The notes under the pieces are model-generated. The model was not told where the DNA came from. It saw only the letters and a program-made list of their open reading frames with translations, and ran no database searches. DNA of 22,279 nt. Source: Treponema sp. (GTDB lineage Bacteria > Spirochaetota > Spirochaetia > Treponematales > Breznakiellaceae). The DNA lies in assembly GCA_031268245.1 (NCBI GenBank), contig JAIRXN010000024.1, forward strand, positions 1 through 22,279. Direction: 5' to 3'. This document shows, in pieces, positions 1 to 7,471 of this stretch. Within the stretch, counting starts at the first letter, position 1. The number at the start of each line of letters is the position of its first letter. The translations under genes were made by a program, and so were the position numbers.

Positions 1-2
1 CG

Positions 3-857
3 CCCATAGAATACACCGGTGTCACCGTGGATGGCGGAGGTATTTTAGGCATCGGCCCCGCAAAGTTTCTGGCAAAACTCAATTATCAGGATGAATCGTT
101 TCTGGCCGGGACTTCCACAGGCTCCATTATTGTTGCCCTCCGGGGCGCCGGTAAATCCTGGGAGGAGATCTGCGAAATGTTCGAGAAGGAAGGCCCCGGT
201 ATCTTCAAGAAACCTCCTCTATTATGGCGGCTTAACCCCCAAAAGCCAAAATACGATGCGGCCCATCTCGAAAGTACGCTGAAATATTACCTGGGGGACA
301 TGAAAATGAAAGACCTGAAAAAGCCGGTCTTTATTACCACTTCCGATTTTCTCCGGGGGAAACCAAAGGTCTTTGACAACACTGACGACGAGATGGTCCG
401 TTATGCGGTCCGCTGCTCTACCGCCGCGCCGACCTATTTTACACCGGTGGACGGGCGGTATGCCGACGGCGGCCTCTGGTCAAACAACCCGGCCCTTGTG
501 GGACTGGCGGGATTCTGCAAACAGACCCGCGTTAATCAACTGCGATGCCGGATTATGTCTTTCGGTACCGGAGGTGACGGCTGGCAGGCGGTAAAGATCG
601 GGAACAGCATGAACGTATTACAGTGGGCTTCGCCTATCATTCAATATGCTTTGGCCGGCACCGAGGAAGCCCCCGCGTTCATCGCCAAAGCCCTGCTGGA
701 CCCGCGCCGGTTTCTGCGAATTTCGCCTAAACTCAATCGGGTCTATAGCCTGGACAGCATTGATAGTATGGCGCAATACAGCGAAATCTGGTCTGAGTGG
801 GAAAAGGAATATTATACCGGAATATGGGAGTGGATAGAGGGCAGGCCGGCAGCGTGA
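3..857 (+). CDS. Patatin-like phospholipase, 5' end outside window
   Basis: Lipid acyl hydrolase of the patatin family, which uses a Ser-Asp dyad to cleave ester bonds of membrane or storage lipids. The reading frame is open to the left edge (visible residues begin PIEYTGVTVDGGGILG), so the GTG at 27 is inside the gene and the true start lies upstream. Visible motifs are the oxyanion-hole glycine loop DGGGILG at the very start, the nucleophile elbow GTSTG (Ser about 30 residues after the GTG), and the catalytic Asp motif DGGLWSNNPA about 120 residues later. All three are intact and in family order. There is no signal peptide or membrane segment in the visible part, so it is probably cytoplasmic, but the N-terminus is missing. 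The gene ends at TGA 855-857 and a 363-base gap follows. The family assignment is secure; the substrate is unknown. Confidence 0.88.
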   Translation, partial: PIEYTGVTVDGGGILGIGPAKFLAKLNYQDESFLAGTSTGSIIVALRGAGKSWEEICEMFEKEGPGIFKKPPLLWRLNPQKPKYDAAHLESTLKYYLGDMKMKDLKKPVFITTSDFLRGKPKVFDNTDDEMVRYAVRCSTAAPTYFTPVDGRYADGGLWSNNPALVGLAGFCKQTRVNQLRCRIMSFGTGGDGWQAVKIGNSMNVLQWASPIIQYALAGTEEAPAFIAKALLDPRRFLRISPKLNRVYSLDSIDSMAQYSEIWSEWEKEYYTGIWEWIEGRPAA

Positions 858-885
858 ACAAATCAGCACAGTCCGGCCCTTTCAG

Positions 886-905
886 CTCCGGCGGAATGTC
901 CGGAG
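886..905. repeat. Short inverted repeat after the patatin gene
   Basis: CTCCGG (886-891) and CCGGAG (900-905) form a 6-bp stem with an 8-base loop about 30 bases past the patatin stop. No T-run follows on the plus strand, so it is at best a 3'-end stabilising hairpin rather than a clear intrinsic terminator. Confidence 0.3.
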
Positions 906-910
906 AGGGT

Positions 911-1075
911 ATAAAAAAAGCGCAGAGAGAGAAGGTGATGAAAGACTCGTCGCATAACATAACCGCCGGATGAATACAATCTGTCAAGCAAAACAACGCG
1001 GCACGTTCTCTCTGCGCTATAATTCCGTATTCGGACTGCAAACAGCGGCTTTCTTCGGACCGTATGCTGTTTGCA
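911..1075 (-). ncRNA. Candidate small RNA in the patatin-NUDIX gap
   Basis: The 363-base gap 858-1220 has no credible gene but is highly structured on the minus strand. A predicted promoter (1080-1109) would start a transcript near 1075. The transcript opens with a 10-bp perfect hairpin, TGCAAACAGC (1075-1066) with GCTGTTTGCA (1046-1037), around a 19-base loop. It then contains a 12-bp perfect stem, AGCGCAGAGAGA (1018-1007) with TCTCTCTGCGCT (930-919), followed at once by a T-run (919-913). Promoter, first hairpin and terminator-like end are in the right order for an RNA of about 165 nt. Short minus-strand ORFs across it have no recognisable protein features. It does not match the 6S, tmRNA, RNase P or SRP RNA layouts that I know. 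Expression is inferred, not shown. An alternative is a degenerate mobile repeat with inverted ends. Confidence 0.45.
913..1018 (-). terminator. Terminator-like stem with T-run on minus strand
   Basis: Arms 1007-1018 and 919-930 are perfectly complementary over 12 bp. On the minus strand seven T residues (919-913) begin at the last stem base, as in a Rho-independent terminator. The loop is unusually long (76 nt), so it would have to fold internally or the stem would close a larger domain. Reading on the plus strand there is no T-run, so the signal points to minus-strand transcription. Confidence 0.45.
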
Positions 1076-1079
1076 TTTC

Positions 1080-1109
1080 CATATACTAAATATGACTATT
1101 TTTTGACAA
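1080..1109 (-). promoter_or_regulatory. Predicted promoter of the candidate small RNA
   Basis: On the minus strand TTGTCA (1109-1104) is followed after 18 bases by TATATG (1085-1080). The -35 matches consensus in five of six positions and the -10 in four of six. Transcription would start near 1075-1072, at the first base of the 10-bp hairpin. The region is very AT-rich. The plus-strand TTGACA at 1103-1108 overlaps this -35 but has no acceptable -10 at 16-18 bases, so I cannot assign a promoter to the NUDIX gene. Confidence 0.4.
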
Positions 1110-1220
1110 AAAGGCAATAGTTTACTGAAAAAATAATGATAAAAAACATCAAGTAATCGGTTTGCAGCCCAAAACCCATGCTCACTTGAAGGAAACGGCA
1201 CGGAGAGATAAAGTAAAGCC

Positions 1221-1742
1221 ATGTTTCGTTACTGCCCCTCCTGCGCCTCCCAAAATATCCGTTTTGAGCGGGAAAAGGTGTTCTACTGTCCCGACTGCGG
1301 CTTTACCTACTATCACAATATTGCCGCCGCTACCGGCTGCGTGATACAAGCCGGGGGGAAAGTCCTGTTTCTCGTCCGGGGCAAGGAGCCTGCAAAAGGC
1401 AGGCTGGATCTGCCGGGGGGCTTTGTGGATAGGGGCGAAGGGGCGCTGGAGGGTCTGCGCCGGGAACTGCGGGAAGAGATAGGCTGGGAGCCGCCCGGAG
1501 ACGCAAAGCTTGAACTATTTGCCAGTTTTCCCAATGTTTACCCCTACAAGGGTATCGTATACCAGACTTGTGATCTCTTTTTTACCGTGGAAGCGCCTGG
1601 ATTACGAGAAGAAGATTTCCGGCTGGAGCTTGCCGAGATCGGGGGCCTGCGTTTTGCGGACCCAAAAGAGATAAAAAGCGAAGAACTGGCCTTTGATTCC
1701 ACCCGGCGGGCGGTGGAGGTCTTTTTGAAGCGCCGTAGATGA
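1221..1742 (+). CDS. NUDIX hydrolase with N-terminal zinc ribbon
   Basis: Hydrolase of nucleoside diphosphate-X compounds. The 173-residue protein has an N-terminal zinc ribbon, CPSC at residues 5-8 and CPDC at 23-26, and then a NUDIX fold. The NUDIX box at residues 67-89 (GFVDRGE, then RELREEIGW) fits G-x5-E-x7-REU-x-EE-x-GU exactly, so Mg2+ binding and catalysis should be intact. The zinc-ribbon arrangement resembles NudC-type NADH pyrophosphatases, but the protein is shorter than full NudC and the NADH-specific tail motif is not evident, so the substrate is open. The ATG at 1221 is the only reasonable start because an in-frame stop lies at 1209; GGAG at 1202 is the nearest ribosome site and is rather distant. 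It converges on the FGGY kinase gene with an 82-base gap. Confidence 0.88.
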   Translation: MFRYCPSCASQNIRFEREKVFYCPDCGFTYYHNIAAATGCVIQAGGKVLFLVRGKEPAKGRLDLPGGFVDRGEGALEGLRRELREEIGWEPPGDAKLELFASFPNVYPYKGIVYQTCDLFFTVEAPGLREEDFRLELAEIGGLRFADPKEIKSEELAFDSTRRAVEVFLKRRR

Positions 1743-1779
1743 TTCCCGGAATTCCCGGATCCTTTCGGCCTGGTTGAGG

Positions 1780-1801
1780 CTCCCGTCTTTGGGCGAGTTT
1801 T
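1780..1801 (+). terminator. Weak terminator-like hairpin after the NUDIX gene
   Basis: CTCCC (1780-1784) can pair with GGGCGAG (1791-1797) with a bulge, followed by four T residues. It lies in the gap between two convergent genes. The stem is short and imperfect, so this is only a possible terminator. Confidence 0.2.
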
Positions 1802-1824
1802 GGAACAGTTTCAGTCGAAAAAAC

Positions 1825-3381
1825 TTAAACTGCGGAAGGCCATTTACGGTTGAATTCCGCAAGATCGCTGTATATTCCGGTAAGGGCCTCGTAGGTTTTG
1901 TTGAAGAGGCTGTAGAGATCTTTGTAACGCGGCCCCTGTGCAGGATCAGGCTCTATCGTGTCCAGCAGAGGGTTAAATTGCCGGATCACGGAAAAGTCCT
2001 TGAAGGCGCCTATGCCTACTCCCCCGCAGATTGCCGCCCCAAGGCTTGTGGCTTCTTCGGTGTATTTGGGGACTACGAGGCGTTTCTGCCATATATCCGA
2101 CAGTATCCTCAGCCATGCCTTACCTTTGGCCCCGCCGCCTATCATGATCATCTCATCAATTTTTCCGCCGGGAGCGCCTTTCTCCACGATGTCCAGAATC
2201 ACCTTGAGATTGAAACCGACTCCTTCAAGCACCGAGCGGGAAACATCTCCTCTGCCGGTGGTTACCGAGAGGCCCACAAAGGCGCCCCGGGCGGAATGGT
2301 TCCAGCGGGGGGAGCGTTCACCCAGAAGATAGGGAAGGTAGAGGAGGCCTCCCGATCCGGCGGGAGAGGCCGCGGCCCCTTCGTCGATCAGCTTGTAGGG
2401 ATTGATTCCCTTTTTTTCAGCCTCTGCAATTTCTCCGCCACAGAGGGTGTTTTTGTACCAGTTGTAGGAATAGGCCGCAGCCTGCATGGTTCCGCAGGGG
2501 GTGTAGAGTTTTGAATCCAGATGTACCCAGGTAAAGCTGCGCATTTCAGGATCGTAGACAGGCTCCCTGCTGGCAAGCGAAATCCAGGAAGAGGAACCAA
2601 GTACATTGTATGCATTTCCTTCACTTACCACCCCGGCGCCTACACAGGCGCAACTGCCGTCTCCGCCGCCTGTAATCACCGGAGTTCCCTCCAGAAGGCC
2701 GGTTTCCCTGGCCGCCTGGGCACTGACAGTTCCGGCTTTTGCCGTGGAGGGCAGGACTTCGGGGAGCATGGAGAGGGGTATGCCAAGAGTATCCAGAATA
2801 CTTTTGTCCCATTCTTTTTTCCGTAGATCAAATAGATTGGTACCCGATGCGTCACTGTAATCGCTTACGATATTTCCTGTAAGCCGGAGTATGATGTAAT
2901 CCTTTGCATGGATCATCTTTCCGGTACGTTTGAAGATTTCGTTTTCGTGATCCCGTACCCAGAGGAGTTTTGCAGCGGAATAGGAGGCGCTGATCCTGTG
3001 GCCTGTGGTCTTGTAAACATAGTCCATGCCCAGGGCTTTTACCATGGCCGCTTCCTGTTCGGAAGCTCTGGTATCCGCCCAGATGATGATGTTCCGCAGG
3101 GCATTGCCCTGAGCGTCCACAAGGAGGCAGCCCATCATCTGACCGGAGAAGCTCACTGCCGCAACATCTGAGGGAGAAACTTTCGCCTGCTCCAGAAGCC
3201 GTTTGGTGGAAACACAGACCGCCTGCCAAAAATCTTCAGGCTTCTGCTCAACAAAACCCGGCCCTGGATAGTAGACCGGGTATTCGTAGAGTACACCCGC
3301 GTCCATTTCCCCGTCCAGGGAAAAGAGAGTGGCCTTGTTGCCGGAGGTTCCCAAATCGTGGGCCAGGATATAGGATGCCAT
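1825..3381 (-). CDS. xylB: FGGY-family carbohydrate kinase, xylulokinase-like
   Basis: ATP-dependent sugar kinase of the FGGY family, closest by eye to D-xylulose kinase, which makes xylulose-5-phosphate for the pentose phosphate pathway. At 518 residues it is near the normal length. The N-terminal phosphate loop is DLGTSGNK (9-16), the sugar-site motifs are SGQMMG (79-84) and WADTRA (101-106), and the catalytic base is D241 in GGGDGS. A C-terminal ATPase fold follows (MIGGGAKGKAWLRI, EEATSLGAAICGG). Classical xylulokinases carry QMHG where this protein has QMMG, so the sugar may differ. The start ATG (3381) has GAGGAA seven bases upstream. The gene stands alone on its strand, with no isomerase or transporter beside it. 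Its promoter is overlapped by a strong palindrome. The gene symbol is a family-level guess. Confidence 0.85.
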   Translation of the reverse strand: MASYILAHDLGTSGNKATLFSLDGEMDAGVLYEYPVYYPGPGFVEQKPEDFWQAVCVSTKRLLEQAKVSPSDVAAVSFSGQMMGCLLVDAQGNALRNIIIWADTRASEQEAAMVKALGMDYVYKTTGHRISASYSAAKLLWVRDHENEIFKRTGKMIHAKDYIILRLTGNIVSDYSDASGTNLFDLRKKEWDKSILDTLGIPLSMLPEVLPSTAKAGTVSAQAARETGLLEGTPVITGGGDGSCACVGAGVVSEGNAYNVLGSSSWISLASREPVYDPEMRSFTWVHLDSKLYTPCGTMQAAAYSYNWYKNTLCGGEIAEAEKKGINPYKLIDEGAAASPAGSGGLLYLPYLLGERSPRWNHSARGAFVGLSVTTGRGDVSRSVLEGVGFNLKVILDIVEKGAPGGKIDEMIMIGGGAKGKAWLRILSDIWQKRLVVPKYTEEATSLGAAICGGVGIGAFKDFSVIRQFNPLLDTIEPDPAQGPRYKDLYSLFNKTYEALTGIYSDLAEFNRKWPSAV

Positions 3382-3404
3382 AATCGTTCCTCAATACTGC
3401 GTAC

Positions 3405-3433
3405 ATTATCATTTTTAAGCGGATGTTGTTCAA
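3405..3433 (-). promoter_or_regulatory. Promoter of the FGGY kinase gene
   Basis: On the minus strand TTGAAC (3433-3428) and GATAAT (3410-3405) are separated by exactly 17 bases. The start would fall near 3398, giving a short leader of about 16 bases that contains the GAGGAA ribosome site before the ATG at 3381. The -35 box lies inside the palindrome at 3425-3454. Confidence 0.6.
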
Positions 3434-3454
3434 TAACTGAAGTTATTGAACAAC
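3425..3454. promoter_or_regulatory. Perfect palindromic operator candidate
   Basis: GTTGTTCAATAACT (3425-3438) is repeated in perfect inverted form at 3441-3454 around a GA centre: 14+14 bp with no mismatch. It covers the -35 box of the kinase promoter and sits about 70 bases upstream of the plus-strand -10 at 3521. No T-run flanks it, so it is not a terminator. Position and symmetry suggest a repressor site. Xylose genes are often controlled by ROK-family XylR proteins with AT-rich palindromes, but the cognate regulator is not in this window. Confidence 0.6.
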
Positions 3455-3499
3455 TCTATTACATATCCGCAGAGGTTTCAAGCCGGTTTAGAGTTGTAT

Positions 3500-3538
3500 T
3501 TGCTTTTTATGCGGAATCCATATAATGTCATTAGACAT
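3500..3538 (+). promoter_or_regulatory. Promoter of the shikimate-dehydrogenase-like gene
   Basis: A perfect -10 box TATAAT occurs at 3521-3526, with the weaker -35 candidate TTGCTT at 3500-3505 (15-base spacing). The predicted start region is itself an inverted repeat, ATGTC-ATTA-GACAT (3525-3538), which could be a second binding site. The gene's ribosome site GGAGG is at 3588-3592. Confidence 0.45.
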
Positions 3539-3597
3539 GCGGGTGTGAGGATTTGACTGTACGACGCCGTGTAGACGGCTTGTGCATGGAGGAATAC

Positions 3598-4533
3598 ATG
3601 AAGAAGCTTGCGGCAGCCGGAATGTGTACTTTTTACTTCATCGGAGTAACTACCGGACAGTCGTCCATCATGAAGGTATTCCCCAAATGGGCCGAATACC
3701 TCGGTTTGGATGCGGTTATCGCGGGAATCGATCTGCCTCTCCATGCCCCGGCGGAAGAATACCGGCAGGTGGTGGAATTCATTAAAAACGATCCCCTCTC
3801 CCTGGGGGCCCTGGTAACCACCCACAAACTGGATCTCTACAATGCCTGCAGGGATCTTTTTGATTATACCGATCCTTTTGCACAAAAACTGGAGGAGGTT
3901 TCAAGCCTCTCCAAGAGGGACGGCAAATTCCGGGCCCATGCAAAGGATCCCATCTCTTCCGGACTGGCCCTGGAATCCTTTGTGCCGGCCGATTTCTGGA
4001 AGGATCACGGCGGCGAGGCGCTGCTTTTGGGCGCGGGCGGGAGTTCCCTGGCCATGTCCCTCTACTTCTCCCAGGAAAAATTCGGAGAGAACATGCCCAG
4101 GCGGATCACTATTGCCAACCGCAGCCTGCCCAGGCTTGAATCGGCAAAGGCGGCTCTTGCCGGCTGTGACAGACGGATAGAATTTCGTTTTATCCATAAT
4201 CCTGCCCCGGCGGATAATGACAAATTGGCGGCCGCCTTGCCCTCCTATTCCCTGGTAGTTAATGCTACGGGACTGGGGAAGGATGCTCCCGGTTCACCTA
4301 CCACCGATGCGGTTTCCTATCCTTCCAATTCTCTTGTGTGGGAGATAAACTACCGGGGAAACCTTATCTTTATGCGGCAAGCCCAGGCTCAGGCAAAGGA
4401 AAAGATGCTCCGCGTAGAGGATGGATGGAACTATTTTATTTACGGCTGGACTCAGGTTATTGCCGAAGTTTTTAATATTGATATTGACGGGCCTGCCCTG
4501 GAGAAACTCAGCAGTATTGCCAAAGGAGAATAA
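3598..4533 (+). CDS. Shikimate/quinate dehydrogenase-like oxidoreductase
   Basis: NAD(P)-dependent dehydrogenase of the AroE superfamily, 311 residues from ATG 3598, chosen because GGAGG ends five bases upstream; a longer frame from 3553 lacks a ribosome site. The N-terminal substrate domain keeps the catalytic lysine in VTTHK (K77) and an aspartate in AKDPISSG (D117), matching the Lys and Asp pair of AroE. The Rossmann loop is LLGAGGSS (143-150), followed by ANRS (173-176) and NATGLG (222-227), and the C-terminus keeps the helix EDGWNYFIYGWTQVIAEVF. The usual N-terminal S-x-S-P substrate motif is not recognisable (GQSSIMKVF instead). It is divergent from a sugar kinase and not near other aromatic-pathway genes. 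This suggests a relative acting on another polyol or cyclitol rather than housekeeping AroE; that part is inference. Confidence 0.75.
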   Translation: MKKLAAAGMCTFYFIGVTTGQSSIMKVFPKWAEYLGLDAVIAGIDLPLHAPAEEYRQVVEFIKNDPLSLGALVTTHKLDLYNACRDLFDYTDPFAQKLEEVSSLSKRDGKFRAHAKDPISSGLALESFVPADFWKDHGGEALLLGAGGSSLAMSLYFSQEKFGENMPRRITIANRSLPRLESAKAALAGCDRRIEFRFIHNPAPADNDKLAAALPSYSLVVNATGLGKDAPGSPTTDAVSYPSNSLVWEINYRGNLIFMRQAQAQAKEKMLRVEDGWNYFIYGWTQVIAEVFNIDIDGPALEKLSSIAKGE

Positions 4534-4627
4534 TTATCGGCGTTGATATTCCGGGCTATTACCTTTCCTGATAAAATGTGTTACGATTGAAAAGATATTT
4601 GTTTACCGGTGATGGGGTAATAATCCA

Positions 4628-7471
4628 ATGAAAAATATACAGTTCCGAATCAGTGCGGCTCTGCTGGCGATCTGTATTATCAGTCTGGGCGTCATCACCA
4701 CCGCCGGGGTCAGGGAAGCCGGGAAATCCATATACAACCAGGCCCTGGGAAAGATTGGGCAGAATACCTGGCGGGAAGCTACCAGAATTTCCGGCTGGCT
4801 CGAAAACCATGCCTGGTATGTTTCCGCAATGGCTATCGCCCTGGGACAGCTCCCCGAACTTTCACCGGAAAAAATACAGACTCTTCTACAGGCATGGCAT
4901 GAAGCCAACGACCAGTATGCCGATATATACCTGGGTTTTCCTGACGGAAAGGCTCTCTGGTCAAGCGGCTGGGAGCCTGATTATGATCGCTATACATCTT
5001 ATGAAAGAAACTGGTATATCGGCGCCATGGAAAATCCTGACCGGTACTACATAACCGAACCGTATATTGACGCCAGAAGCATAGGGTATTTTTCCGCCGA
5101 TGGCAAACCGGCGAATACTGAAAATTCATACTGCATTACTGTTTCCCGCGTGATTAAGGTGAACGGCAGCATAACCGGCGTAACCGGAGCGGATATCTAT
5201 ATCAATACCCTGAACCAGATTGTTCACTCTACCCAGATAGGGAATAACAGTTATGCTTTTCTCACCGATGAGCGCGGAGACCTTCTTATCCATCCCCTGT
5301 ATATGCCCGATGAAAAAACGGGGTTTCAGAATATCAGGATAATTGAAGACGGCGTTTATGCGTCCCTCATGGACATAATTCCCGGAACCACAATTTCCCT
5401 GCGCGGGGCCGATGGGATTGCCCGTTTTTATACTTCACAGCTCATCGACAATACGGGCTGGTATTTTTTTACCGCCCTTCCGGTTTCGGAAATTACCGGG
5501 CCCATCAACCGGCAGATTGCTTTCTCCATAATAATATTTATCATAGTATTACTGCTGGTTGTTTTACTGATGCTCATGACGGAACGGGCGCTTTCTAAGG
5601 CTGCAAGAACCGCCTCGGAAGAATCCAGGATGAAGACAGCGTTCCTGGCAAACATGAGCCACGAGATCCGTACCCCTCTTAACGGCATTATCGGTTTTAC
5701 GGAACTTGCCCTGGGCGCAGGGAAACCAAACGAACTTTCCAGGGATTACCTGCGGAAAATAAAAATAAGCGCTACGGGGCTTCTTGATATAATAAACGAT
5801 ATTCTTGATATTTCAAAGATCGAAGCGGGAAAAACAGAGCTTGAATCCATACCATTCAGCATGCATGAAGTATTCAAACAATGTGAGGTTATCAGCAGTG
5901 TCCGTGCCATGAGCAAGGGGATAAACCTTTACTTTTATCTGGACCCCGTTGCCCGCAGGATGCCCTCCGGAGACCCGACAAAACTCAGACAGGCGCTCCT
6001 CAATCTTCTTTCCAATGCCATTAAATTTACCGATCAGGGTACCGTTAAGATGAGGGCTGCCGTCACCGAAGAAACGGAAAGCGAAATTACGTTTTGTTTT
6101 GAAGTCGAGGATTCGGGAATCGGCATGACCGTAGACCAGATGAAGAATATCTTTGAACCTTTCAGACAGGCCGACAGCAGTACTACCAGAAAATACGGCG
6201 GAACAGGCCTGGGCCTTTTCATTACCAAACATATTATAAGCCTTATGGGCGGCGAACTCAAGGTGGAAAGCAGCCCCGGCAAGGGAAGTACATTCAGTTT
6301 TGTCCTGAAGTTCCCCCTGTCCGGAGAGTCAGACAGAAGCGGGGAAGAGAATAATTATGTCATGTCAATGCAGGAGAGCCCGTCCTTCAAGGGAGAGCTG
6401 CTGGTTTGCGAAGACAATGAAATGAATCAGGATGTTATACGGGAACATCTGCAGCGCCTGGGATTCAGGGTTCAAATCTGCGGGAATGGCGAAGAAGGGA
6501 TTAAAGCTGTTCGGGAAAAAATGGAGAAAGGGGAATTTTTCGATCTTATTTTTATGGATATTCACATGCCGGTCATGGATGGGCTTGAGGCATCAAAAAA
6601 ACTCTCAGAACTGGGAAACAAGACGCCGGTTATCGCCATGACAGCCAATGTAATGACCCAGGAAAAGGAGATCTATGCAAAACATGGGATGAGCGGTTAT
6701 CTCAGTAAGCCCTTCCTGGTACAGGAACTGTGGGCCTGTCTTCTGAAACATTTTACGCCTCTGGGAAAACCTGTTTCCGGGGAAGCCGGTTCTTCCGTTC
6801 GGGACGACGAAGAACCCTCCCGGGGGAAAGGACTGTTTTCCAAACATTCCGCTGCCGATACGGGGTTTCCGTTTTCCCGGAATATTATCGACAGTAATAT
6901 CGGCATGAGATTATCGGGAGATCCGAAACTTTATACAAAACTGCTCAGGGATTATAAAAAAAGTAATGCCGGTATTTTTGAGGAACTGAGCAAATCCATT
7001 GCTGACGGTGATATTGTAAAAGCTCACCGCATAGCCCATAGTCTAAAAAGTGTTTCCGGCCTGATTGGAGCATTACGTGTACAAAATGCCGCTTATGATA
7101 TTGAAAAAAGCCTTGCGGGCGGCAGGGCGGATTATAGTGAAGCTCAGATGAAGGAACTGGAGACGGCCCTGCAGGATGTGGTTAAGGAGCTGGCTCTAAT
7201 GTTTGACGAAGAAAAAAAACGGGATACGGAAAATAACATTCTGGACAGGAACCGGGCAATGCTGCTTTTTGAACGTCTTGAGCCGCTTCTTAAAAGTCTG
7301 AATCCAAGAAGTCAAAAAATGCTGGACGAAATTCGGGAAACGCTTTCGCCCCTGGGAGCGGAAGCAGAAAAATTGATTGATTATATTGATAACTACGAAT
7401 TTGAAACGGCGTATCATGTTATGCAGGAAATAAAAAAACTGATAATGAGAGAGGATGAACATGGAAAATGA
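4628..7471 (+). CDS. Hybrid sensor histidine kinase with REC and HPt domains
   Basis: Membrane sensor of 947 residues with a complete internal phosphorelay. Transmembrane helix 1 is at about 8-27, a periplasmic sensor region (probably a double Cache fold) at about 28-295, and transmembrane helix 2 at about 297-317. HisKA follows with phospho-acceptor H345 (NMSHEIRTPLNG). The HATPase has its N box at NLLSNAIKF (459-467) and its G boxes at DSGIGM (495-500) and GTGLGL (525-530). The receiver domain has acidic residues CEDNE (594-598), phospho-acceptor D644 (FMDIHMP) and K694. The HPt domain has H804 (AHSLKS). A further helical tail (about 860-947) is not recognised. All relay residues are intact. 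It overlaps the GGDEF gene by 11 bases, which suggests translational coupling and that the HPt domain signals to that cyclase. GGGG at 4614-4617 is a weak ribosome site. Confidence 0.93.
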   Translation: MKNIQFRISAALLAICIISLGVITTAGVREAGKSIYNQALGKIGQNTWREATRISGWLENHAWYVSAMAIALGQLPELSPEKIQTLLQAWHEANDQYADIYLGFPDGKALWSSGWEPDYDRYTSYERNWYIGAMENPDRYYITEPYIDARSIGYFSADGKPANTENSYCITVSRVIKVNGSITGVTGADIYINTLNQIVHSTQIGNNSYAFLTDERGDLLIHPLYMPDEKTGFQNIRIIEDGVYASLMDIIPGTTISLRGADGIARFYTSQLIDNTGWYFFTALPVSEITGPINRQIAFSIIIFIIVLLLVVLLMLMTERALSKAARTASEESRMKTAFLANMSHEIRTPLNGIIGFTELALGAGKPNELSRDYLRKIKISATGLLDIINDILDISKIEAGKTELESIPFSMHEVFKQCEVISSVRAMSKGINLYFYLDPVARRMPSGDPTKLRQALLNLLSNAIKFTDQGTVKMRAAVTEETESEITFCFEVEDSGIGMTVDQMKNIFEPFRQADSSTTRKYGGTGLGLFITKHIISLMGGELKVESSPGKGSTFSFVLKFPLSGESDRSGEENNYVMSMQESPSFKGELLVCEDNEMNQDVIREHLQRLGFRVQICGNGEEGIKAVREKMEKGEFFDLIFMDIHMPVMDGLEASKKLSELGNKTPVIAMTANVMTQEKEIYAKHGMSGYLSKPFLVQELWACLLKHFTPLGKPVSGEAGSSVRDDEEPSRGKGLFSKHSAADTGFPFSRNIIDSNIGMRLSGDPKLYTKLLRDYKKSNAGIFEELSKSIADGDIVKAHRIAHSLKSVSGLIGALRVQNAAYDIEKSLAGGRADYSEAQMKELETALQDVVKELALMFDEEKKRDTENNILDRNRAMLLFERLEPLLKSLNPRSQKMLDEIRETLSPLGAEAEKLIDYIDNYEFETAYHVMQEIKKLIMREDEHGK

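Noticed and set aside
863..1222. 119-codon minus-strand frame in the patatin-NUDIX gap
   Set aside because: Composition is unlike a protein, and it spans the hairpins and promoter of the candidate RNA.
1742..1765. Near-palindrome CCCGGAATTCCCGG after the NUDIX stop
   Set aside because: Too short and unflanked by T-runs, probably chance in GC-rich sequence.
1774..2514. 246-codon plus-strand frame
   Set aside because: Antisense to the FGGY kinase, whose motifs are unmistakable.
4534..4627. Possible promoter TTACCT, 17 bases, TACGAT before the hybrid kinase
   Set aside because: Both boxes are poor matches. The gene may be read from the upstream dehydrogenase-like gene.
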